64,000 nucleotides of DNA from NCBI GenBank assembly GCA_027405735.1, contig JAPEHQ010000013.1:1116001-1180000 (forward strand), written 5' to 3'. Under the pieces are notes generated by a model. That model made no database searches, was not told the DNA's origin, and saw only the letters and a program-made list of their open reading frames with translations. Positions 54,973 through 64,000 of the stretch are shown here, one piece after another (within the stretch, counting starts at the first letter, position 1; the number at the start of each line of letters is the position of its first letter). Origin of the DNA: Mucor racemosus. Taxonomy: Eukaryota; Mucoromycota; Mucoromycetes; Mucorales; Mucoraceae. Made by a program: the position numbers and the translations under genes.

Positions 54973-57900
54973 ATGTCAAACGAAGGTACATCTAACGTTG
55001 ACATTCAACAACTTCTAGCAAAGTTAGATCAACAACAACAATTAATTGAAAGATTACAAATACAACAGAATAATCAACAATTAGCATTTGAAAGCAAAAA
55101 TGAATTCTCACAATAAGTTAAACAACAAAAGTTAAAAAACTTGGACATGCCTAAATATCAAATCAACAATAGCTTGAGAGTATATTTCTTTGAATTTGAA
55201 CAGCAAGCCAAATACTTAGGAATCACAGACATGGATTTATGCACAGCTACTTTATGTAAATTTTTACCTGATAACATGAAAAATTGGATCATACATCTCC
55301 CAAATGCTATCAAAAGCAAATGGACAACACTAACACAAAATTTATTGCAATATTTCGGTAAAAGCTTAAACCTTGAACAAAGACAAGGAATAAACAAGTT
55401 ACAAGCATTAAAACAAAAACGAAATGAATCCATAGCTCAACACACTACTAACTGGATTAACACTTATCATATCATTCCTCAAGGAAGTAATATCATTTCA
55501 GTAACTGATTTGAGAGATTGGTATGTACAATCACTATATGATATTGGTTTGGTCGCTACTCTTACTACGTCAATTTTACTTCAAGGTGAACGTGGTACTC
55601 CGGCATCTTTAGATTACATCACAAAACAAGCAATGAAAATCGGTTCCAATTTAGCTGTTTCTAACTATGGAAAAAGTTCATCTTATGATGAACAAGGACC
55701 AGATTACACAAAGGATGACCCAATGGACATTGATCATATGAATCAAAAGAAAAAATTTGATAATAAAAAACAATTCTATAAGAAAAACAAATTCAAGAAA
55801 GGCAAAAACAAATTTCAGAACAACAAGATCAATACCAATAATAATGAACGACCTAAACTTTATGACAAATTCGGTAATCCAGTATGTGGATATTGCAACG
55901 GCAGACACCGCAATTATGAATGCAATCAAAATAACAGATCATTACACCAACTTGAAACCAATGAATCGTCGTCAGAAGATATTATTGAATTGCAACATAT
56001 TGATGCAGGATATATAAATCACATAAAAAACGGAAACTCGGTTACACCAACAACTGTCATAAAAATGGGATCTAATCAAATTTTAGCTTTATGGGATACT
56101 GGTGCTGCAATCACTGCTATCAATTATGAACTTATTAACAAACTTAATTTGAATATGGACACTTCAGAAACCATTCAATACGTTGACATCAACAATAATA
56201 ACAAAACAACATTAGGAATAGTATACATTCAATTGTTTAATACTAAAGTTAAAGTTCATGTCATTAAAGATTTAGCTAAACAAATGATCATCGGATTTGA
56301 CACTATGACCAAGTGGAACACTATCATTGAAACAAACAAAAACAGAATAAAGTTAACAATCAATGGAAAACAATATTATATACAGTATAGTAAAGTTCAA
56401 CATCAACAAATCATGTGCACTGATAGTCAGCAAAAACAACTCAATAACATTTTAAAAAATTTTCAAACAATATTTCTGTCAGGAGATCAAAAACCTTCTA
56501 TTACCAACAAGATGGAATGTCACATTGACACAGGTGATCATGAGCCAATTTACTCACCTCCAAGATACTATCATCCGAAAATTCAAAAGCAAATTGATGA
56601 AAAATTCAAAGAATTAATAAAAAATGGAATAGTAACTAAAGTTGCATTCTCGGAATGGGGTTCACCTGTTACTGCTGTCACAAAATCAGACAAATCTATT
56701 AGAATTTGTGGTAATTACATCAAATTAAATGCTATAACTAAAACTATCAAATATCCATATGTCAATCTTCATTATGCATTGCAATCTCTGGGAAAAGCAA
56801 AAATTTTTTCAAAAATCGATCTGATCTCAGGATATTATCAAATTCCGATAGCGGAGTGTGATAAATCAAAGTCCGCTCTAGTTACACAAACGTCAATTTA
56901 CGTTTTCAATTCTATGGGAATGGGAATGAAGAACTCAAGTGCATATTTTCAATCATTAATGGACAAAATTTTAGGTGAAATGCGTTATGTATCAGCTATT
57001 GCATATCAAGATGACGTAATTTTATATTCAGACAATTTTGATCAACATTTACATCATTTGAAGACATTGTTATATAAATTAAAAGAAGCAAACTTATCAA
57101 ACAACATCAAAAAATGTCAATTCGCCATGAAACAAGTCAAATTTTCAGGTTTTATAGTTTCGGATCAAGGAATTCAAGCCGACCCAGACAAAGTTCGACC
57201 TATTACACAACTACCTCCACCAAAAGATATAAAAGAGTTGGAAAGATTTCTTGGAATGACAGGCGTATATCAAAAATTTATCAAGCAATATCAAGTAATC
57301 ATTGAACCATTGAGAAGATTAAAAATGAAAAATCAAACATTTAGCTGGAAAGAAGAACAACAAGAAGCATTCACAAAAATCAAGCAACAATTGTCAAATT
57401 TACCAAATTTGATACAACCTGATTTTGATAAACAATTTGAACTACATACAGATGCAGCAAATACGGCAGGCATAGCTGTCATACTATGTCAAAGATATGA
57501 AGGACATCCATACCCTTTATCATTCGCATCAAGATCTTTATCAAAACATGAAAAAACTACTCTATTCGTGAACTGGAAGCATTAGCAATTATATTCGGTA
57601 TCAAGAAATTTCGTATATATTTAGAATGTAATCAATTCATTATATATACTGATCATTCTTCGTTACAATGGATACTTAATACCAATGAGGATAAGCAACC
57701 AAGGCTATTCAGATGGTGTTTATTTTTACAAGCGTTCGATTTCATAGTAAAATATGTTCCAGGCAAGAAAAATAATGCTGCAGATGCTCTATCAAGGTCA
57801 ACCATATTCAACATCGAACTTAAGACAAGATTACAATCTATCAATTGGCAACTTGAACAAGAAAAAGATGATAAATTACAAGAATACAAAATATCTAACA

Positions 57901-59054
57901 ACAAATCATTTATTGTATCTAATGGTATTATATTCAAAGTAATACAAAGACAACAAAATATATTCAGCAACAAAATAAGCAAAGTAGTACCATCTCAATT
58001 GACACAAACAGTAATCAAGGAATTTCACGACAAGCAATTTGCGGGACACAGTGGAATTAACAAAACAATCAATGCAATCAGCAAACAATTCTGGTGGGAA
58101 AATATGAAGCAAGAAGTTGAAGATTATATCAAAAAATGTATCACTTGTCAAAAAGTCAAAGGTGATCGATCATATCAACACAATACATCAAGTACTGCAG
58201 GAGAAAAACCTTTTCAAAAAATAGCAATAGATTATTTTGGACCATTGCCAATAACAGAAAAAGGAAATGTTCACATATTAGTTATCATTGACACTTTCAC
58301 GAAATATGTTGAAATTTATCCAATGAAATCAATACTCACAAGTGAATTAGCAAAAGTATTGTATTACAACTTTATCTTAAGGCACGGCATACCAGACGAA
58401 ATAATTTCAGATAATGGAGCACCATTCAACAGTGAATTTATGCAACAATTAAATCAATATCTAGATATAAAAATATCATTTACACCACCTAATCATCCAT
58501 CATCAAACGGGATCGTTGAAAGATACATGAAAACTCTGAGACAAATGATTTTGGTATATGCTCAAAAAACTAATGTAGTCAAACTATGGGATACAAACAT
58601 CAGATTAATTCGTTTTGTATACAACAACATGATTCATCAAAGTACTGGTTTTACACCTTTTGAACTTGTATATGGTAGAACAGCAAAATCAATAAATCAG
58701 ATTATCACTCAAGAAAAGAAAGACATACCTTTATACAAAGGACAATCTCACACACCACAATCCAAATTTGCATCACAATTAAAAGAAAATCTAGAACAAG
58801 CTTTCGAAATAGTATACAACAATTTAACTACAAATGAACACTATGAATACAATAATGAATTCAAAGTTAATGATAAAGTATTATTATTTAATACATCAAG
58901 ATCATCGAAAGTCAGACCTAGAAAACTTCAACAAAATTGGATAGGACCAATGATAATATTTAAAGTACTATCAAAAACTAGATACAACTTGAAATATTAC
59001 AACAAACGTTACAATAACATACACATATCATTAATCAAGAAATATTACGATTAA
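54973..59054 (+). pseudogene. Ty3-3 gag-pol, broken by a nonsense codon and a frameshift
   Basis: ATG 54973; after 47 codons the frame meets TAA (55114-55116) and then stays open to 57585. Gag has a CX2CX3HX4C knuckle (CGYCNGRHRNYEC, near 55884). Protease DTG is at about 56096, and reverse transcriptase has an unusual YQDD (about 57005). In the RNase H region the coding signal moves to the next frame at an A6 run (57551-57556), one base short, and continues to 59054 through RNase H, integrase HHCC (FHDKQFAGHSG, CITCQ) and the D,D,E triad (IDYFGP, ISDNGAPF, NGIVERY). The end (WIGPMIIFKVL) is a GPY/F-like module with no chromodomain. Neither break is at a gag-pol boundary, so programmed recoding is unlikely. 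Confidence 0.88.
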
Positions 59055-59207
59055 TATATCAAATCAATCAAGCTTTTTTCCTCTTAGGTTTTTAATGCGA
59101 TTATTCAATTATTTTATATTCAATTATTTTAGTATCATTTCATATTATTCAATTATTTTATTTTATATTATTTTATATCATCATTTATATTTTATCAAAC
59201 GGGGGAA

Positions 59208-59309
59208 TGTTGTAACTCAGTCTTTTATATATAATCTCAATTATAATAATATTAATAAAATCAGTCTCTTTTCCTCAAACATAATATAGTCCATATTTAG
59301 ATTATTACA
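59208..59309 (+). repeat. 3' LTR of Ty3-3
   Basis: 102 bp, no difference from the 5' LTR seen by eye. Confidence 0.92.
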
Positions 59310-60440
59310 TTATGATAGCTGGGTTCCAAAATTTATTTTAAAAAATGGACGAAAAATGATGAAAAAAACAGAATCGTTTAATTGATCATGAACTGCAAAG
59401 TAAGTCGACTTGGTATACTAAATAGATTTTGTACAGTTTTTAATTCTGCATCCATCAAAATAAAATTTAGACAAACATTTCACATTAAATTTTGCGTAAA
59501 ATGCAATTGAAATTTTGGAGGTTTTTTGAAGATACGCATTAATTTTTATAAATATATTTAAAATATAATTAATTGAGACGATGCGGAAAACCATTATCTA
59601 TCGATCAAGCTATTGTACAATTTTTTAGCTGCATTTTTCGTAGAGAAAATAAGATTTTTGTCCAAAATTTTTTCAGTTTCAGAATTTGGGATGAGGGTAT
59701 ACAAGGGGAAAATGGACGCTAGAAATGGAGGTACCTTTTTGTACGCATTTTTGAGGATATCTCCACGAAAAATCAATATTTTGAAAAACTCTAAATTGGG
59801 TCTGAGAGGGCTCAACGAGCTTAATGACATAAATGTAAAAAAAATGTCGCTCAATTTAACCGATATTCTGAAATCTCCTATAGAAATGCCCAAAAAAAAT
59901 GAAAAAAAAAATAAAAGTGCTCAGAATTTTTTTATATTCAAATATGTTATAGAGCTCTTCAAAACAAGTAAGTTTTATTATTAAAAAGTGTTGGTATTGC
60001 TTAATTTTTTCTAGAGATATGAAGCCTCAAAGTTTTCAATCCTTTAGCAGTGAAATACGCGTAAAAATCTGAAACCTTAGCACTGAAAAATTAATATCAA
60101 CTGCAAAAAATAGGATATTTCCGGATACTCATTTTTGGATTAAAGCTGAACATCTCAGGTATATTGACATATAAATTTTTCTTAGTGTTATTTAATGGAA
60201 AAAAAATTAGAGCAGGATTGAAAAATGAGACTTAGTTTTCTAGAAAAAAGCAACGGATTTTACCTGTTTTTCGAGCCTTCCATGGGATATAAAATAAGTT
60301 TAGGAATAGGTAGTATAATATGACCGATTCATATCTACTTATCATTGTTTAAAGTGCATCCTTAAAAGTATTCAGTATAAAAAAGAGAGCACGCTCCGAT
60401 TTTGAATATTATGATAACGAATTTGAAAATCAATTTTCTT
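59310..60440 (+). repeat. R1 repeat copy E, right part
   Basis: Runs from GATAGCTGGGTTCCAAAATTT to CTCCGATTTTGAATATTATG. With 54630-54745 it gives the longest forward view of R1 (about 1.25 kb) and was used here as reference for the other copies. Confidence 0.85.
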
Positions 60441-61358
60441 TGGTTTTTTTTCAGCACTACAATTGCGACTAACGTTTCTGTTTGAAAGCTGAATAGGTTC
60501 TTTTTGCTTAATATATACGTGAAATATTGGATTCTTCATCAAACTGTAGTTTCATTATAACTGTATTATTAAAACATGATTTGTAAATGAGATGTTCCAT
60601 ATCAAAGCCAATTTCAAGTGTTAATTACCGAGATTTAGCTTTTACGAAAATTATTTCAACCCAATGTCATACAATAAATAAAATCAAATGCAGGCAGTGT
60701 TTGATTACACCATCGAAAGCATACTTGCTTAGCTTTCAATCATGCAATAAACCGTTGAAAGTGTGTTGTTTATAAAGCAATCTGAATACCTTTGATATTT
60801 TAGAACCTTGGCTCCGATGATGATACTTTGATTTTGATCCAAAATTTGTTGCATATTCCAACATATAGTTGCTGATGAAACAACTTGAATATTCAATGAT
60901 ATATCAGAATACAATTTTACGTACAATGTCTGCAGATAACAATTTTTTTTTGAAGATATGGAGTCGAATTAAATCACGAACGACCAAAGTATTTCGAACT
61001 ACAGCAACGGTGATTAAACTTTTTAAATCAACTCTAACAGTAGTTTTAGATGGGATTTCACTAAATTATACAACAAATCATAAATACAAGAGTATGCTTG
61101 AAAGCAATATAATTTGGAAATGTATATTTATGATTTTATGCGGATAAATGCTTGAATCAATTACAGAAGACAGTTTCAATGTATACTTGCAAATAGCTAT
61201 TGAATCCAATATTTGAGCTCCCTTTTACTGCCAATGGACCCAAGGCCAAACTTGATGACGTGAATTATAATAAAGATGAGGACGGGCGACCCCACAAATC
61301 AACTAGCAACTGGGATTTAGTTTCTTATTGTGTTTATTTCAAAACTTTCATTAAAAAA
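60441..61358. other. Intergenic stretch upstream of the NDUFS4 gene
   Basis: No gene supported; short frames at 60587-61147 lack family features. The NDUFS4 promoter should lie in its right part. Confidence 0.5.
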
Positions 61359-62031
61359 ATGTCCTCCCCACTCGTTGCTAGAACAGCATCTATCTGCCGT
61401 TCCACATTCAGAAAGCCTGCCGTCTTTTCAGGCATTCGTTTCTCTTCATCTGAAACCAAAGATGTTCAACATTTAGAAAAGCAACCTGTTCTCAGTGTCG
61501 AGAACCTTTCCGGTGCACCAGGTAACTTTTTTTGTTGAAAACAACATTTTACAAGTGCATCTACTAAACCATATCAATAGAGGCTTTGTTGGATCGTCAA
61601 GTTCGTATTTTCAAACCTACCCGTACACCTGTTCAACAAGGAAAGAATGGTACTAGACTCTGGCGTATTGATTTCGATATTTTAGAAGATGGTAACCGTT
61701 GGGAAAACCCTCTTATGGGTTGGGCTTCCAGGTAAATTTTAGATAATCAAATGTTGGCAGATAAACCCTAATATATAAAATAGTGCTGATTATCAACAAG
61801 CATTGACCTTGAAGTTTATCAGCAAAGAAGATGCTATCAATTTCGCCGAAAAGCAAGGTACGAATATGTCAATTAGATTTTAACCCTGATATTTTGCTAA
61901 GGCTTTTTTTTAAAACAATAGGATGGCAATATTATGTCCAAGAACCCAAGAAAGTTCAATTCGTCAAGAAGGCATACGGTGACAATTACAAATATTCACC
62001 TGGCAAATTAAGAATGATCAAGACCAAATAA
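61359..62031 (+). CDS. NADH dehydrogenase (complex I) 18-kDa Fe-S protein 4 subunit, mitochondrial
   Basis: Four exons: 61359-61521, 61581-61731, 61784-61857, 61922-62031, coding 165 aa. The N-terminus (MSSPLVARTASICRSTFRK) is a typical presequence. The conserved NDUFS4 core follows: RIFKPTRTPVQQGKNGTRLW, DRWENPLMGW-type motif (here NRWENPLMGWASS), KFISKEDAINFAEKQGWQYY and a basic end (YSPGKLRMIKTK). NDUFS4 is an accessory subunit of the N-module region of complex I in the inner membrane, needed for assembly. An earlier in-frame alternative start gives no presequence, so the ATG at 61359 is preferred. Confidence 0.95.
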
Positions 62032-62100
62032 AGTGGAATTATTTATACGTTTATGTGAAGCAATAAAGCGAAAAAAAAAAAAAAAAATAATATAATATAA

Positions 62101-63996
62101 TTATAAATGACTTTCTTGTAATTGGTATAATTGTTGATCATCGAAAGCAGCTTCCAACACTTGCCAGATATTCTTTGCATAACAGAATTGAATTTCGCCT
62201 CGAACAGTTTCAGGAACATCAGTTTCAACATCTTTTTGATTTCTAGCAGGAATTACAATTTTACGGATACCAGCACGATGGGCAGAAATGATTTTTTCTT
62301 TGATGCCACCTACAGGCAATACTTGGCCACGCAAAGATATTTCACCTGTCATGGCTGTGGTAGTAGGAACGCATTTACCAGAGTAAAGTGATACCAAGGC
62401 ACAAACTAATGTAACGCCTATATAGAAATATATTTGAGTAATTGATTTTGAGTTCTTTTTGTTTTATGATATTTGTTTATACCTGCACTTGGTCCATCTT
62501 TAGGAATAGATCCACTGGGGAAATGAATATGGATATCATCATCTTGCACCATTTTTTCCTTTGCATGTGTAGTAAGTTTGAGTGCATAGGCATGCGATTT
62601 GACCCAAGACAAGGCAAGTTTAGCAGATTCTTGAATCACATTTCCCAACGAGCCTGTTAAATGAAGATGACCATCTCCAGGCATTTTAGATGCTTCTACA
62701 AACAATATACCACCATTGCCACTACCAGAGTAAGCCAAACCTGTTACTACACCTGCATATGATTCACGTTCAGATACTTCCTTTTCAAACTTGATGTTGC
62801 CCAATATAGTTTCAACATCTCGAACATTTACATATGGGTTATAGTCTTCTTTGCTCTGCTTTTCTTGAAGATTAGCCATTTCCACACATTTAGCTCGTAC
62901 AACAGACGCTAATGTTCTTTCAAGGTTACGTACGCCGCTCTCACGAGTGTAATTTTCAGCAATATGCAAGATAGCTTCATCTGCAAGTTTGACGTGTTCA
63001 GGTTGTAGACCATGTGCATTTACTTGCTTGGGTATTAAGTGGGTCTTTGCTATATGTAATTTCTCTTCAAAGGTATAGCCATGAAGCTCAATTACTTCCA
63101 TGCGATCTAATAAAGGCTCAGGAATGGTATCTAAAGAATTTGCAGTAGCAATAAACAAGATGTTTGACAAATCAAATGGAACATTAAGATAATGATCAGA
63201 GAAACTACAATTTTGTTCAGGGTCCAATACTTCTAATAAAGCAGCTGCAGGATCTCCATAGTGAGATGAATGGACAAGTTTGTCGATTTCATCCAAAAGT
63301 ATAAGGGGATTATTAACTTTACATTTGCGTAAACCTTGAATAATCAAGCCTGGCATAGCTCCAACATATGTTCGACGATGTCCTCTGCATAATTTTAGCA
63401 TTATGAGATATTGCAAATTGTGATGTGATACAAAACTTACCTCATGTCTGCTTCATCTCTAACGCCTCCCAAAGATATACGATGGAATTCACGAGACATT
63501 GATTGTGCTATTGATTTACCCAAAGATGTTTTTCCAACACCAGGCTATTCAAAGCATTAAAACTTGGCTGCATGTAATGAAAAGTGCATTATATACTTAC
63601 AGGACCTACAAGACAAAGAATAGGAGCCTTCAGATCTCCCTTCAATTTGATAACAGACAAATATTCAATTATTCGCTTTTTGACATGTTCCAAACCAAAA
63701 TGATCTTGAGCAAGTTGATTTTTAGAGCGTTGAATATCTAATTGTTGGCTTCCGCTTATGCTCCAAGGTAAATCAGCTAACCATTCAAGATAATTACGCG
63801 ACACGGCCCATTCCGATGAAGATGGTTGAAGACGTTTAATGCGTTTGAGTTCTCTTTGAGCTATTGTTACAACTTCATTTGGTAAATTGGCTTGTACTAA
63901 TCTTTTATGGAGATCAGATAATTCATCTTCTTCTTGAGGTCCACCTGTCAATGCCTTTTTATTATCATTACCCAATTCATCTTGAATAGCCTCCAA
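62101..63996 (-). CDS. Lon protease with C-terminal PTS1, probably peroxisomal (5' part outside the window)
   Basis: Exons 63996-63601, 63544-63441, 63384-62483, 62417-62101; upstream exons lie beyond the right edge (the bases just before 63996 read TTAG, an acceptor). 573 residues are visible. Order: helical segment LEAIQDELG..., AAA+ Walker A (GPPGVGKT, split by an intron after GP), [20 protein letters not shown], Walker [10 protein letters not shown], sensor region [10 protein letters not shown], then the protease domain with catalytic Ser in KDGPSAG and Lys in [12 protein letters not shown]. The protein ends ESHL: SHL is a variant PTS1 for peroxisomes, where Lon2/Pln degrades damaged matrix proteins. 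Its stop is 69 bp from the end of the convergent NDUFS4 gene; an A-run lies between. Confidence 0.93.
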
Positions 63997-64000
63997 CTAA

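Larger units (their letters stand above)
54746..59309 (+). mobile_element. Ty3-3: Ty3/gypsy-like retrotransposon with 102-bp LTRs, defective
   Basis: Terminal repeats 54746-54847 and 59208-59309 are 102 bp each, identical by eye (TGTTGTAACTCAG...TTATTACA). The 4-bp duplication TTAT flanks the element, and joining the flanks restores the R1 consensus. The 5' LTR is followed directly by TGGTGAGGCTACC, a tRNA-type primer site, and the 3' LTR is preceded by AAACGGGGGAA. Gag-pol is broken twice. Integrase is followed by a GPY/F-type end without a chromodomain, so it belongs to a different lineage from Ty3-1 and Ty3-2. Confidence 0.92.

Noticed and set aside
59613..59984. 123-codon frame in R1 copy E that resembles one in copy D.
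   Set aside because: The similarity follows from DNA repeat alignment; the frame is interrupted or shifted in copies A and B, and the peptide is Lys/Asn-rich noise.
1..64000. CRISPR arrays, phage genes or bacterial operons.
   Set aside because: No regularly spaced repeats; spliced eukaryotic genes throughout.

Overview
The window looks like nuclear DNA of an early-diverging filamentous fungus, most likely Mucoromycota (Mucorales-like). It is very AT-rich, introns are mostly 45-80 nt with GTAAGT-like donors, and the host genes are typical fungal single-copy genes: an AMPK gamma (Snf4-type) subunit, the acetolactate synthase regulatory subunit, an Irc3-type helicase, a glutathione S-transferase, a LIM protein, a CsbD-like protein, an SCaMC/Sal1-type mitochondrial carrier, a large ArAE/FUSC membrane protein, the complex I subunit NDUFS4 and a peroxisomal Lon protease. 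No species can be named from the sequence alone.

Layout. 1-1762: a minus-strand LINE-like element; ORF2 (endonuclease start) leaves the window on the left, and ORF1 is complete but broken by a stop. 1763-12300: an AT-rich non-coding repeat (called R1 here) and a complete Ty3/gypsy chromovirus (Ty3-1, 4112-11164) inserted in an older LTR of its own family. 13187-18196: snf4-like, ilv6 and irc3-like genes. 19440-20985: another R1 copy. 22570-26815: GST, LIM and CsbD genes. 28926-39790: two near-identical 1.48-kb direct repeats bracketing a second chromovirus (Ty3-2, 30728-37503), then an R1 copy. 40045-47489: the carrier and ArAE genes. 49174-50450: an inverted pair of tRNA-Leu(UAA) genes. 50532-53088: poorly known or broken genes. 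53255-54024: a solo LTR with a second solo LTR inside it. 54630-60440: an R1 copy split by a third, chromodomain-less Ty3-like element (Ty3-3) with only 102-bp LTRs. 61359-63996: convergent NDUFS4 and Lon genes.

The host genes serve energy sensing (AMPK gamma), mitochondria (ILV6, Irc3, SCaMC, NDUFS4), stress and detoxification (GST, CsbD) and peroxisomal protein quality control (Lon with a C-terminal SHL signal). They are monocistronic and spliced; I reconstructed their exons by reading frame and family fit. Between the gene islands the DNA is a layered record of retroelement insertions, in which R1 serves repeatedly as the landing site. R1 is the least explained component: it recurs at least five times, has no conserved ORF, and carries an iterated short motif.
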